Assembly: GCF_014650035.1 (NCBI RefSeq) | Contig: NZ_BMUE01000002.1 | Coordinates: forward strand, 248,001-312,000 | DNA from: Streptomyces lucensis JCM 4490 | GTDB taxonomy: Bacteria > Actinomycetota > Actinomycetes > Streptomycetales > Streptomycetaceae | Reading direction: 5' to 3' | DNA: 64,000 nucleotides | Shown: in pieces, positions 1 to 8,005 of the stretch | Layout: each line of letters starts with the position of its first letter | How positions within the stretch are numbered: the stretch's first letter is position 1 | Made by a program: the position numbers and the translations under genes | The notes under the pieces: model-generated | The model's input: the letters and a program-made list of their open reading frames with translations, nothing else | Databases searched by the model: none | Told to the model about the DNA's origin: nothing

Positions 1-46
1 AGAGTGCGACGACGGCGGCCACGGCCGCCCGGTGACGACGGGACAT
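1..46 (-). CDS. 5' end of a secreted or membrane protein (partial)
   Basis: Only the first 15 codons lie in the window; the gene runs leftwards off the edge. An ATG at 46 is preceded by a good ribosome binding site (GGGAGGA, about 5 nt upstream, seen at 51-58 on the other strand). The translation MSRRHRAAVAAVVAL has a short basic head followed by an alanine/valine-rich stretch, which is how signal peptides or N-terminal membrane anchors begin. The function cannot be told. It is transcribed in the same direction as the GH3 gene but behind a hairpin, so it probably has its own promoter. Confidence 0.6.
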   Translation of the reverse strand, partial: MSRRHRAAVAAVVAL

Positions 47-212
47 GAGGGTCCTCCCTGACCCCGGCGCCCCCAGCAGACCCCCGTGGGCCGGGCGAAC
101 ACCTTGATCACCCAGAATCTACCCAAGCCCTCCACCCATCCGACGGCCACCCCCGGCGCGGCCGCCTTCGGGCAGTCACCCCCGGGCCGCGCGCGGCCCG
201 CCCCGCCCGAAC

Positions 213-244
213 ACCGTCCGCCGCTCTCGCGGGCGGCGGACGGT
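213..244 (-). terminator. Hairpin after the GH3 gene
   Basis: An 11-bp perfect inverted repeat (213-223 with 234-244, arms ACCGTCCGCCG and CGGCGGACGGT) encloses a 10-nt loop, 15 nt beyond the stop codon of the GH3 gene. It has no clear U tract, which is common for Streptomyces terminators. Confidence 0.6.
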
Positions 245-258
245 GGGCGGCGTGGGCG

Positions 259-2097
259 TCACCTGCCGTACGTCAGCCCGTGCCCGATCGGGTACAGCAC
301 CCGCGCCGGATCGTCCGCCCGCTGCACCGGCACCGGAAGCTTCCCGCGGGGCGAGACCCGTCCGGCGATCACCCGTGCGGCGGCGCGCAGCTCGACGTCG
401 GTCCAGCAGTACGTCGCCAGGCATGCCTTCACGGACGTCAGCTGGGCCACGTCGTAGGGGTTGCGGACGGCCACCGCCACGATCGGCCTGCCCGTCGCCA
501 GCAGCCGATCCACCAGGGTCCGCTGCGAGCTGCCCGCCGTCACGTTGTACGTCGCCACCACCACCGCGTCCGCGTCCCCGGCCGCCGCGACCGCCTTGTC
601 GACGGTCGCCGCCGAGGGTGCGGTGCCGGTGGACAGGGCGGTGGCCGTGAAGCCCAGTTCGGTCAGGGCGGCGGCCAGCACGCCGGTGGGCGGCCCGGTG
701 GTGCCGGACGGGGAGGCGGGGTCGGCGCCGACCACGAGCACCCGGGGCTCCGTACGCCGGTCGAGCGGGAGCAGGCCGTCCTCGTTCACCAGCAGGGTGG
801 TGGTGCGCTCGGCGATCCGGTCGGCGGCGGCGAGGTGGGCCCTGGTGCCGACCGTCCGGTCGACGCCGGACCGGCTGACGTACACCCGGTCGAGGAGTCC
901 GAGCCGGGCCTTCAGCCGCAGGACGCGCAGGATCGATTCGTCCAGACGGGCCTCCGTCAGCTCTCCCTCCTGGACGGCCTTCAGTACCGCGTGCCAGGCC
1001 ACGTCCAAGGAGGGCGGGTTGAGCAGCTGGTCCACGCCGGCCTTCAGCGCGAGCACCGGCACCCGGTCGTCGCCGTACTTCGTGCGGACGCCCTCCATGC
1101 CGAGCGAGTCGGTGATCACGACGCCGTCGTAGCCGAGTTCGCCGCGCAGGATGCCGGTGAGGATCGGGTGGGACAGGGTCGCCGGGTCGCCGGAGTCGTC
1201 GAGAGCCGGGAACTGGATGTGCGCGGTCATGACCGAGTCGATGCCCGCCCGGATCGCGGCCCGGAACGGCACCGCGTCCAGCGTCTCCCACAGTTCCCGG
1301 CTGTGCGTGATGACCGGGAAGCCGTAGTGGCTGTCGACGGCGGTGTCCCCGTGGCCCGGGAAGTGCTTGGCGGTGGCCGCGACCCGCGACGACTGGTACC
1401 CCTTCACCTCGGCGGCCACCAGTCCGGCGACCGCCTCGGGGTCGGCGCCGAAGGACCGTACGCCGATGACCGGGTTCGCCGGGTTGACGTTGACGTCGGC
1501 GTCGGGCGAGTAGTCCTGGTTGATGCCCATCGCGCGCAGCTCGGCGCCGGAGATCCGGCCGAGGGCGCGGGCGTCGGCGCGGGAGCCGCCCGCGCCGATC
1601 GCCATGGCGCCCGGGAAGAGGGTCGCGGGCTTGCCGACCCGGCAGACGGCGCCGTGCTCCTGGTCGGTGGCGATGAGCACCGGCAGGCCCCGAGGCTGGT
1701 CCAGGGACGCCTTCTGGATGCCGTTGGACAGGTCGGCGATCTGGTGCGGGTCGCGGGTGTTGTGCGCCCAGCTGAAGTAGATGATCCCGCCGACGCGGTA
1801 CCTGGCGATCAGCTCGGCGGCGGTGCGGACCCCGATCTCCTTGAGGTTGGCGTCGACGTCGGGCTGGTCGGGCGCGGTGGCGGAGTGGCCGTAGACCCGC
1901 ATCACGAAGAGCTGGCCGACCTTCTCCTCCAGCGTCATCCGGGAGATCAGGGCACGCAGGCGGTGGTCGTCGGGGGTGGCGGCGCGGGCGTTCGCCGGTA
2001 CGGTCAGCGCGGCGGTGAGTCCCGCGGTCGCGGCGAGGACGGCGCGTCTGGACGGCCGTGCGGTGTTTCCCGTGCTTCCCGTGCTGGTGTCGGGCAC
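259..2097 (-). CDS. Tat-exported glycoside hydrolase family 3 (beta-N-acetylhexosaminidase type)
   Basis: A 612-residue exported sugar hydrolase. The N terminus has a twin-arginine signal (SRRAVLAATAGLTAAL, then ANARA cleavage region), so it acts outside the cell. The GH3 N-terminal TIM barrel carries KHFPGHGDT near residues 244-252, the signature of the NagZ-like branch of GH3, and VVITDSLGM near residue 329 with the expected nucleophile Asp; a GH3 C-terminal domain follows. The likely substrate is an N-acetylglucosaminide or a beta-glucoside; the motif favours the former. The GTG at 2097 is chosen because AAGGAG sits 5 nt upstream and the signal peptide begins there; the longer open frame to 2364 runs through the promoter. 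Confidence 0.85.
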   Translation of the reverse strand: MPDTSTGSTGNTARPSRRAVLAATAGLTAALTVPANARAATPDDHRLRALISRMTLEEKVGQLFVMRVYGHSATAPDQPDVDANLKEIGVRTAAELIARYRVGGIIYFSWAHNTRDPHQIADLSNGIQKASLDQPRGLPVLIATDQEHGAVCRVGKPATLFPGAMAIGAGGSRADARALGRISGAELRAMGINQDYSPDADVNVNPANPVIGVRSFGADPEAVAGLVAAEVKGYQSSRVAATAKHFPGHGDTAVDSHYGFPVITHSRELWETLDAVPFRAAIRAGIDSVMTAHIQFPALDDSGDPATLSHPILTGILRGELGYDGVVITDSLGMEGVRTKYGDDRVPVLALKAGVDQLLNPPSLDVAWHAVLKAVQEGELTEARLDESILRVLRLKARLGLLDRVYVSRSGVDRTVGTRAHLAAADRIAERTTTLLVNEDGLLPLDRRTEPRVLVVGADPASPSGTTGPPTGVLAAALTELGFTATALSTGTAPSAATVDKAVAAAGDADAVVVATYNVTAGSSQRTLVDRLLATGRPIVAVAVRNPYDVAQLTSVKACLATYCWTDVELRAAARVIAGRVSPRGKLPVPVQRADDPARVLYPIGHGLTYGR

Positions 2098-2124
2098 GTG
2101 CGCTCCTTCCGGAGGGGGACCGCT

Positions 2125-2175
2125 GAAAGAAACTTCCGAGGAGTCACCAATATCCAGGAAGTTTCTTTCCGTCAA
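2125..2175 (-). promoter_or_regulatory. Promoter and 13-bp inverted-repeat operator of the GH3 gene
   Basis: On the minus strand TTGACG (2175-2170), a 17-bp spacer and TATTGG (2152-2147) form a convincing housekeeping-type promoter. A perfect 13-bp inverted repeat brackets it: GGAAGTTTCTTTC at 2157-2169 lies inside the spacer and GAAAGAAACTTCC at 2125-2137 lies just past the expected start of transcription, with 19 bp between. Such placement predicts repression. Each arm contains a GAAAG...CTTTC-like core reminiscent of sugar-responsive sites of actinomycete hydrolase genes; the cognate regulator is unknown. Confidence 0.7.
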
Positions 2176-2216
2176 GGGAACGCACAGTACCCGCCGCAGG
2201 GGCCCCGCCGACCGCC

Positions 2217-3017
2217 CTACGCCGCCTCGCCCAGCAGCCGCACGAGGTGCTCGCGGCCCTCGCCCAGCAGCTCGGGAAGCGGCGCGGCCCCCTCGTACCA
2301 GCGCTTCTCGTACTCCCAGCACAGCCAGCCGTCCCAGCCGTGCCGGGTGAGGACGTCCACGCACTCGGTGAGCGGCAGCACGCCCGCGCCGAGCGGCAGC
2401 GGGTTGGTGTCCTCGGCCGAGGCGATGTCCTTGACCTGCACGTATCCAAGGTGCGGGGAGAGCGCCGCGTAACTGTCCGCGGGCTGTTCACCGCCCAGCC
2501 AGGTGTGCATCACGTCCCACAGCGCGCCCACCTGCCGGTGGCCGACGGGGCCGAGGATCCGGATCGCGTCGGCGCCCGTGCGGTGCGAGTCGTGGGTCTC
2601 CAGCAGGATGCGGACACCGAGCGCGGCGGCGTCCTCCGCGGCTGTGCCCAGCCGCCGGGCGGCGACGGCGTCGGACTCCTCACGGGGCCGGTCCGGGTCG
2701 GCGCCGGGGAAGACACGGACGAAAGGCGCCCCCAAGTCGTGGGCCAACCGGAGGAGCTGACGGATCTCCTCCAGTACGGGGGCGTCGTCACCGGGGGCGG
2801 CCACGCGGGCGTATCCGGCGACGCCCAGCACCTCCACCCCCGCCCCCTCGAACAGGGCCGCGACCTCGGCGCGGCCGGCGGGGGAGAGGCCGGGATGCAC
2901 CGGCTCCTCCGGATGGGCGCGCAGTTCCACGCCGTGGTAACCGTGTGCGGTCGCGAGCGCCAGGACCTCCGGTACAGGCAGGCCGGGGACGCCGAGAGTG
3001 GAGAACGCCAGCTTCAT
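2217..3017 (-). CDS. Sugar phosphate isomerase/epimerase-like TIM barrel protein
   Basis: A 266-residue protein of the xylose-isomerase-like TIM barrel family (AP endonuclease 2 superfamily). It begins MKLAFSTLGVPG, as these barrels do, and carries the divalent-metal ligand pattern along the strand ends (VELRAHPEE, ETHDSHRTG, LWDVMHTW, WEYEKRWY). Members isomerise, epimerise or dehydrate sugars and inosose; the substrate here is unknown. The ATG at 3017 fits the domain start; there is no clear ribosome binding site, but TACGTT lies 8 nt upstream on the minus strand, so a nearly leaderless message is possible. It points the same way as the GH3 gene, which has its own promoter in the 119-bp gap. 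Confidence 0.75.
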   Translation of the reverse strand: MKLAFSTLGVPGLPVPEVLALATAHGYHGVELRAHPEEPVHPGLSPAGRAEVAALFEGAGVEVLGVAGYARVAAPGDDAPVLEEIRQLLRLAHDLGAPFVRVFPGADPDRPREESDAVAARRLGTAAEDAAALGVRILLETHDSHRTGADAIRILGPVGHRQVGALWDVMHTWLGGEQPADSYAALSPHLGYVQVKDIASAEDTNPLPLGAGVLPLTECVDVLTRHGWDGWLCWEYEKRWYEGAAPLPELLGEGREHLVRLLGEAA

Positions 3018-3522
3018 GGGCACGGAACGTACCCGCCGGTCGCCGGGTCCATGCACCACCGCCCGCGAGACCCGACGGACGAGCCACACCCCTACGACCG
3101 TTCGGCGGCCCGCACCACGCAAGCCAGGACGCACCATCCCCTGACCGCCCACGGCGAGACCAACCCCCTGAGGGGCGCGGGGAACTGCGCGACCGGCCGC
3201 AACGCACCCGCACCCGACACCCCACCGCGTCACCCGCTCACGGCAACGTCACGGCTCCAGGAGCCGCGCCCAACGGCGAGACCAACCCCCTGAGGGGCGC
3301 GGGGAACTGCGCGACCGGCCACAACGCACCCGCACCCGACACCCCACCGCGTCACCCGCTCACGGCAACGTCACCGTCCAGGAGCCGCGTTCAACGGTGA
3401 GATCAACCCCTTGAGGGGCGCGGGGAACTGCGCGACCGGCCACAACGCACCCGCACCCGCACCCGCCCGCGCACCCGACACCCCACCGCTCCCAAACCCC
3501 ACGCCCCGCCCCCCGGGCAACC
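3018..3522. other. 505-bp gap filled mostly by tandem repeats
   Basis: Between the start of the isomerase-like gene and the stop of the lacI-type gene I find no credible gene. About 350 bp of it is the three-copy repeat listed separately; the rest (3018-3148) holds the upstream region of the isomerase gene and no other clear signal. Confidence 0.6.
3150..3490. repeat. Three tandem copies of a 122-bp Streptomyces-type intergenic repeat
   Basis: The core AGGGGCGCGGGGAACTGCGC begins at 3171, 3293 and 3414, giving periods of 122 and 121 bp. Copies 1 and 2 are nearly identical over the whole unit; copy 3 has a few changes and a short expansion of the ACCCGC triplet-like tract near 3450-3475. Each unit carries a CCCCTGAGGGG-type palindrome directly before the core. 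The core is, from memory, a widespread interspersed sequence in Streptomyces intergenic regions; tandem triplication is less usual. Confidence 0.85.
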
Positions 3523-4569
3523 TCACCCCCGCGGCACTCCGGAGGAGCCCCGCACCATCAGCTCCCCCCGCACCGAAGCGATCCCCCCGGGCGGCGCGTC
3601 CTCCCGCCCCATCGCTATCCGCCCGGCCCGGGCCCCCGCCTCCGACAACGGCAACCGCACCGTCGTGAGCGCCGGCACCGCGTCGATGCTGAACGGCAGG
3701 TCGTCGAAGCCGGCCACGGAGACGTCCTCGGGAATGCGCAGGCCGGACTCGCGCAGGGCGGCGCACGCGCCCAGCGCGACGGAGTCGTTCGCGGCCACGA
3801 TTCCCGTCAGCGAGGGGTCCCGGCGCAACAGCTCCAGCGTGGCCTCGTACCCGGACTGCCGGTCGTAGCGGCCGTACACCGTCCAGCGCGGGTCGTCCTC
3901 GACGCCCGCCGCCTCCAGCGCGGCGCGGTGGCCCTCCAGGCGGTGCCGGGTCGTCGTGCGCTCCGCGGGACCGGCGATGTAGCCCAGCCGCCGGTGCCCG
4001 AGTCCGACGAGGTGGTCCGTCAGCGCCCGGGCGCCGCCGCGGTTGTCGAAGGTGAGGGCGACGGCCCCGGTGTCCGGCACCGGCGGGCGCCCGCACAGCA
4101 CCACCCGGGTCCCCGCCTCCGCGAGCTTGCGCAGCTTCGCCGCCACCGCCGCCGCGTGCGGCGCGTCCTCCACGGCCCCGCCGGTCAGCACCACGGCCGC
4201 CGCCCGCTGGCGCTGGAGCAGGGTCAGATAGGTCAGCTCGCGCTCCGGCGACCCGCCCGTGTTGCAGACGACCGCCAGGCGCTCGCCGCCCGCGCGCCCG
4301 CCCGGCCCGCCGATCTCGGCCTGTATCGCGCTCGCCATGAGCCCGAAGAACGGGTCGGCGATGTCGTTGACGAGGATGCCGACCAGGTCGGAGGTGGCTG
4401 CGGCCAGCGCGCTGGCGGGACCGTTGAGGACGTAGTCCAGCTCGTCCACCGCCCGCAGCACCCGCTCGCGCGTGGACGCGGCCACCGGATAGTTCCCGTT
4501 CAGCACGCGCGACACCGTCGCGGGGGAGACCTGGGCGCGGGCCGCCACGTCCGCCAGGGTCACCGTCAT
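3523..4569 (-). CDS. LacI-family transcriptional regulator
   Basis: A 348-residue repressor-type protein: a LacI helix-turn-helix and hinge at the N terminus (VTLADVAARAQVSPATVSRV at residues 2-21) followed by a periplasmic-binding-protein-like effector domain (GILVNDIADPFFG, ANDSVALGA, DVSVAGFDD). It probably binds a sugar or sugar derivative and controls the divergent operon that starts at 4823, where an AAGCGCTT half-site palindrome typical of the family lies. The ATG at 4569 is preferred over an upstream in-frame ATG because GGAGGA stands 6 nt before it and the helix-turn-helix then begins at residue 2. Confidence 0.9.
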   Translation of the reverse strand: MTVTLADVAARAQVSPATVSRVLNGNYPVAASTRERVLRAVDELDYVLNGPASALAAATSDLVGILVNDIADPFFGLMASAIQAEIGGPGGRAGGERLAVVCNTGGSPERELTYLTLLQRQRAAAVVLTGGAVEDAPHAAAVAAKLRKLAEAGTRVVLCGRPPVPDTGAVALTFDNRGGARALTDHLVGLGHRRLGYIAGPAERTTTRHRLEGHRAALEAAGVEDDPRWTVYGRYDRQSGYEATLELLRRDPSLTGIVAANDSVALGACAALRESGLRIPEDVSVAGFDDLPFSIDAVPALTTVRLPLSEAGARAGRIAMGREDAPPGGIASVRGELMVRGSSGVPRG

Positions 4570-4711
4570 CGTCGTCCTCCGGTCGTGCATCGTGTCGTAC
4601 GCCCACGTAGACAGCCAGACCCCGGTCCTGGTTCCGAGGATCTGTGGAGCAGACCCTAAAGCCCGGACCCGCGATGTTCGCCTCCTCGAACAACTCGAAG
4701 AGGACACGGTC

Positions 4712-4761
4712 TTGTACGGACCACGGTCCAGCGGCTAGTTTTCACGACGTAGAAAGCGCTT
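4712..4761 (+). promoter_or_regulatory. Promoter with LacI-type operator for the oxidoreductase operon
   Basis: TTGTAC (4712-4717), an 18-bp spacer and TAGTTT (4736-4741) form a plausible promoter. The palindrome AAGCGCTT at 4754-4761, with the central CG of LacI/GalR-family operators, lies about 6 to 13 bp past the expected transcription start, where bound protein would block transcription. A small dyad GGACC-AC-GGTCC (4718-4729) lies in the spacer. The nearby divergent LacI gene is the obvious candidate regulator. Confidence 0.65.
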
Positions 4762-4770
4762 GCTGCACTG

Positions 4771-4799
4771 CCCCGCCGCCACGTGAGGAGGCGGCGGGG
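4771..4799 (+). other. Strong GC hairpin in the 5' leader of the operon
   Basis: CCCCGCCGCC (4771-4780) and GGCGGCGGGG (4790-4799) are perfectly complementary with a 9-nt loop, between the operator and the start codon at 4823. It leaves the Shine-Dalgarno (AAGGGGAC, about 4811-4818) free. It could protect the message or act as a partial attenuator. Confidence 0.6.
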
Positions 4800-4822
4800 C
4801 GACGCCCACGAAGGGGACCGAC

Positions 4823-5974
4823 GTGACACGCAAGACGGTGCGTATCGCCATGAACGGCGTGACCGGGCGCATGGGCTATCGCCAGCACCTCGTCCGGTCG
4901 ATCCTCGCCCTGCGCGAGCAGGGCGGTCTCGACCTCGGCGACGGAACCGTGCTGTGGCCCGAGCCGATCCTGCTCGGCCGCCGCGAGCACGCGCTGCGGC
5001 AGATCGCCGACCGGCACGGCCTCGCGCACGTCTCCACCGACGTGGACGCCGTCCTCGCCGACCCCACCGTGGACGTCTACTTCGACGCCCAGGTCACCTC
5101 CGCCCGCGAGGGGTCGCTGCGGAAGGCGATCGCGGCAGGCAAGCACGTCTACACCGAGAAGCCCACCGCCACCGGCCTCGACGGCGCCCTCGAACTCGCC
5201 CGCCTCGCCCACGGCAGGGGCGTCAGGCACGGCGTCGTCCAGGACAAGATCTTCCTGCCGGGCCTCATCAAGCTGAAGCGGCTCGTCGACGGCGGCTTCT
5301 TCGGCCGGATCCTGTCCGTGCGAGGCGAGTTCGGCTACTGGGTCTTCGAGGGCGACTGGCAGTCCGCCCAGCGTCCCTCCTGGAACTACCGCGCCGAGGA
5401 CGGCGGCGGCATCGTCGTCGACATGTTCCCGCACTGGGAGTACGTGCTGCACGAGCTGTTCGGCCGCGTGAAGTCCGTCCAGGCCCTCGCCACCACCCAC
5501 GTCCCGCAGCGCTGGGACGAGCGGGGCAAGCCCTACGACGCCACCGCCGACGACGCCGCCTACGGCATCTTCGAACTCGAGGGCGGCGTGATCGCCCAGA
5601 TCAACTCCTCCTGGACGGTCCGGGTCAACCGCGACGAGCTCGTCGAGTTCCAGGTCGACGGCACCGAGGGCTCCGCGGTGGCCGGCCTCAGGAAGTGCCG
5701 CGCCCAGCACCGCGGCGCCACCCCCAAGCCCGTCTGGAACCCGGACGTCCCCGCCACCGAGGCCTTCCGCGAGCAGTGGCAGGAGGTGCCCGACAACGCC
5801 CACTTCGACAACGGCTTCAAGGCCCAGTGGGAGCTTTTCCTCAGTCACGTCCACGCCGACACCCCCTACCGCTGGGACCTGCTCGCCGGCGCCCGTGGCG
5901 TGCAACTGGCCGAGCTGGGCCTGAAGTCCTCCGCCGAGGGCCGCCGCATCGACGTACCGGAGATCACCCTGTGA
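4823..5974 (+). CDS. Gfo/Idh/MocA-family NAD(P)-dependent oxidoreductase
   Basis: A 383-residue dehydrogenase with an N-terminal Rossmann fold (NGVTGRMGYRQHL near residues 10-22) and the family's YTEKPTA motif around residues 109-115, followed by the alpha/beta dimerisation domain. Relatives oxidise or interconvert sugars, inositols and amino sugars. The GTG at 4823 follows AAGGGGAC. It is the first gene of a tight operon: its TGA overlaps the GTG of the DUF993 gene by four bases, so the products are probably made in fixed proportion. It is likely controlled by the adjacent LacI protein. The substrate is unknown. Confidence 0.85.
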   Translation: MTRKTVRIAMNGVTGRMGYRQHLVRSILALREQGGLDLGDGTVLWPEPILLGRREHALRQIADRHGLAHVSTDVDAVLADPTVDVYFDAQVTSAREGSLRKAIAAGKHVYTEKPTATGLDGALELARLAHGRGVRHGVVQDKIFLPGLIKLKRLVDGGFFGRILSVRGEFGYWVFEGDWQSAQRPSWNYRAEDGGGIVVDMFPHWEYVLHELFGRVKSVQALATTHVPQRWDERGKPYDATADDAAYGIFELEGGVIAQINSSWTVRVNRDELVEFQVDGTEGSAVAGLRKCRAQHRGATPKPVWNPDVPATEAFREQWQEVPDNAHFDNGFKAQWELFLSHVHADTPYRWDLLAGARGVQLAELGLKSSAEGRRIDVPEITL

Positions 5975-7122
5975 CCATCCAGCTCCCCTCCGCCGACGGC
6001 GCCCTGCGGACGTACGAGCCGCGCACCGAGCCCCTCGCACCTGCCCCGGGCACCCCCTTCACCTCCCGCACCGTCTTCTCGGCGGCCCACGTCGTCGCCG
6101 ACCCGTACGCGGACGTCTCGCCCGACTCGCCCGCCGCCGTCGACTGGGACGCCACCCTCGCCTTCCGCCGCCACCTGTGGTCGCACGGCCTCGGCGTCGC
6201 CGAGGCGATGGACACCGCCCAGCGCGGCATGGGCCTGGACTGGGACGGTGCGGCCGAACTCGTCCGCCGCTCGGCGGCCGAGGCGAAGGCGGCCGGCGGC
6301 CGCATCGCCTGCGGCGCCGGCACCGACCAGATCACCGGCGGCACGCTCGCCGCCGTCCGCGCCGCCTACGAGGAACAGCTCGCGGTCGTCGAGGAGGCGG
6401 GCGCCCAGGTGATCCTGATGGCCTCCCGCGCGCTGGCCTCGGCCGCCCGCGGCCCCGAGGACTACCTGGAGGTCTACGGCCACCTCCTGCGCCAGTCCGC
6501 CGGACCGGTGATCCTGCACTGGCTCGGCCCGATGTTCGACCCGGCGCTGGAGGGCTACTGGGGCTCCTCCGACCTGGACACCGCCACCGACGTGTTCCTG
6601 GAGGCCGTCACCGCGCACCCGGAGAAGGTCGACGGCGTCAAGATCTCCCTGCTGGACGCGGAGCGCGAGATCGACCTGCGGCGAAGGCTGCCGGACGGCG
6701 TCCGCTGCTACACCGGCGACGACTTCCACTACCCCGAGCTGATCGCGGGCGACGACAGGGGCTTCAGCCACGCCCTGCTCGGCGTCTTCGACCCCCTCGG
6801 TCCGCTGGCGGCGCAGGCGGTGCGGGTCCTGGACACGGGCGACGTGGCGGGTTTCCGCTCCCTGCTGGAGCCGACGGCCGGCCTCGCCCGCCACCTCTTC
6901 CAGCACCCCACCCGCTTCTACAAGACGGGCGTGGTCCTCCTCGCCTGGCTCGCGGGCCACCAGTCGCACTTCACGATGGTCGGCGGCCTGCAGTCGGCCC
7001 GCTCCCTCCCGCACCTCGCCCGCGCCTACGAACTGGCCGACGGCCTCGGCCTCTTCCACGACCCGAAGCTCGCCGAGGAACGCATGAAGACCCTGCTGTC
7101 GCTGTACGGGGTGAACCAGTGA
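5971..7122 (+). CDS. DUF993 family protein (dihydrodipicolinate-synthase-like)
   Basis: A 383-residue cytosolic protein recognised from overall sequence as the DUF993 family, which is distantly related to the dihydrodipicolinate synthase/N-acetylneuraminate lyase barrels. In keeping with that, it has alternating hydrophobic strands (GPVILHWLGPMFD, VDGVKISLLD) with a candidate Schiff-base lysine in the VDGVKIS strand; that catalytic role is inference. No reaction is established that I know of. It starts at a GTG overlapping the previous stop and overlaps the next start by four bases. The context, between a sugar-type dehydrogenase and an isomerase, suggests an aldolase or lyase step in sugar catabolism. 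Confidence 0.75.
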   Translation: MTIQLPSADGALRTYEPRTEPLAPAPGTPFTSRTVFSAAHVVADPYADVSPDSPAAVDWDATLAFRRHLWSHGLGVAEAMDTAQRGMGLDWDGAAELVRRSAAEAKAAGGRIACGAGTDQITGGTLAAVRAAYEEQLAVVEEAGAQVILMASRALASAARGPEDYLEVYGHLLRQSAGPVILHWLGPMFDPALEGYWGSSDLDTATDVFLEAVTAHPEKVDGVKISLLDAEREIDLRRRLPDGVRCYTGDDFHYPELIAGDDRGFSHALLGVFDPLGPLAAQAVRVLDTGDVAGFRSLLEPTAGLARHLFQHPTRFYKTGVVLLAWLAGHQSHFTMVGGLQSARSLPHLARAYELADGLGLFHDPKLAEERMKTLLSLYGVNQ

Positions 7123-7967
7123 GCACCCGCACGGAACTCGAGCGCTTCTCCATCAACCAGATGACGGTCAGGCAGCTGTCCCTGCCCGAACTGGCCGACG
7201 CCTGCGGCCGGCTGGGCATCGGCCAGGTGGGTCTGTGGCGCGAGCCCGTCCAGTCGTACGGGCTGGCGAAGAGCGCCAAGCTGGTCCGGGACGCGGGCCT
7301 GACCGTGACCACCCTGTGCCGCGGGGGCTTCCTCACCGCGACCGACCCGGACGAACGGGCGGCCGCCCTGGCCGACAACCGCCGCGCCGTCGACGAGGCG
7401 GCCGCGCTCGGCACCGACACCCTGGTCCTGGTCTCCGGCGGCCTGCCGCCCGGCGCCAGGGACCTGCGGGCCGCCCGCGGGCGCATCGCCGACGCGCTGA
7501 CCGAACTGGCCCCCTACGCCGGGGAGCACGGCGTCCGCCTGGCCATCGAGCCCCTGCACCCCATGTACGCGTCCGACCGTTGCGTGGTCTCCACCCTCGC
7601 CCAGGCCCTGGACCTCGCCGAGCGCTTCCCCGCACACCAGGTCGGGGTGGCCGTGGACACGTACCACGTCTGGTGGGACGACCAGGCCCCCGCCCAGATC
7701 GCCCGCGCCGGCACGGCCGGCCGCATCCACACCTTCCAGCTCGCCGACTGGACCACCCCCCTCCCCGAGGGCGTCCTCAACGGCCGCGGCCAGATCGGCG
7801 ACGGCGTGATCGACATGCGCGAGTGGAGGACCCATGTGGAGTCGGCCGGCTACACCGGCCCGATCGAGGTCGAACTTTTCAACGAGACCCTGTGGGCCGG
7901 GGACGGCCACGCGGTACTGGCCGAGACGGCACGACGCTTCGTGGCACACGTGATCCGCCGGACCTGA
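7119..7967 (+). CDS. Sugar phosphate isomerase/epimerase (TIM barrel)
   Basis: A 282-residue xylose-isomerase-like barrel with metal-ligand strands (EPLHPMYASDRC, VAVDTYHVWWD, HTFQLADWTTP, EVELFNE). It completes the operon behind the LacI-type operator, and its GTG at 7119 overlaps the DUF993 stop by four bases. Together with the dehydrogenase and the DUF993 protein it probably carries out oxidation, isomerisation and cleavage of an unusual sugar or cyclitol. It is only distantly similar to the barrel encoded at 2217-3017, so the two are not recent duplicates. The substrate cannot be told from sequence. Confidence 0.85.
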   Translation: MSTRTELERFSINQMTVRQLSLPELADACGRLGIGQVGLWREPVQSYGLAKSAKLVRDAGLTVTTLCRGGFLTATDPDERAAALADNRRAVDEAAALGTDTLVLVSGGLPPGARDLRAARGRIADALTELAPYAGEHGVRLAIEPLHPMYASDRCVVSTLAQALDLAERFPAHQVGVAVDTYHVWWDDQAPAQIARAGTAGRIHTFQLADWTTPLPEGVLNGRGQIGDGVIDMREWRTHVESAGYTGPIEVELFNETLWAGDGHAVLAETARRFVAHVIRRT

Positions 7968-7993
7968 CCCCCGTCGCTGTCACACCCCACCGG

Positions 7994-7999
7994 TACCGT
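7994..7999 (+). promoter_or_regulatory. -10 element for a leaderless recD2 message
   Basis: TACCGT lies exactly 6 nt before the ATG at 8006 and there is no ribosome binding site, the arrangement seen at leaderless Streptomyces genes. No good -35 is visible. Confidence 0.55.
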
Positions 8000-8005
8000 C
8001 GGATC

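Noticed and set aside
3150..3490. CRISPR array as an explanation of the spaced repeats
   Set aside because: The units are contiguous and nearly identical along their whole length; there are no unique spacers and no cas genes.
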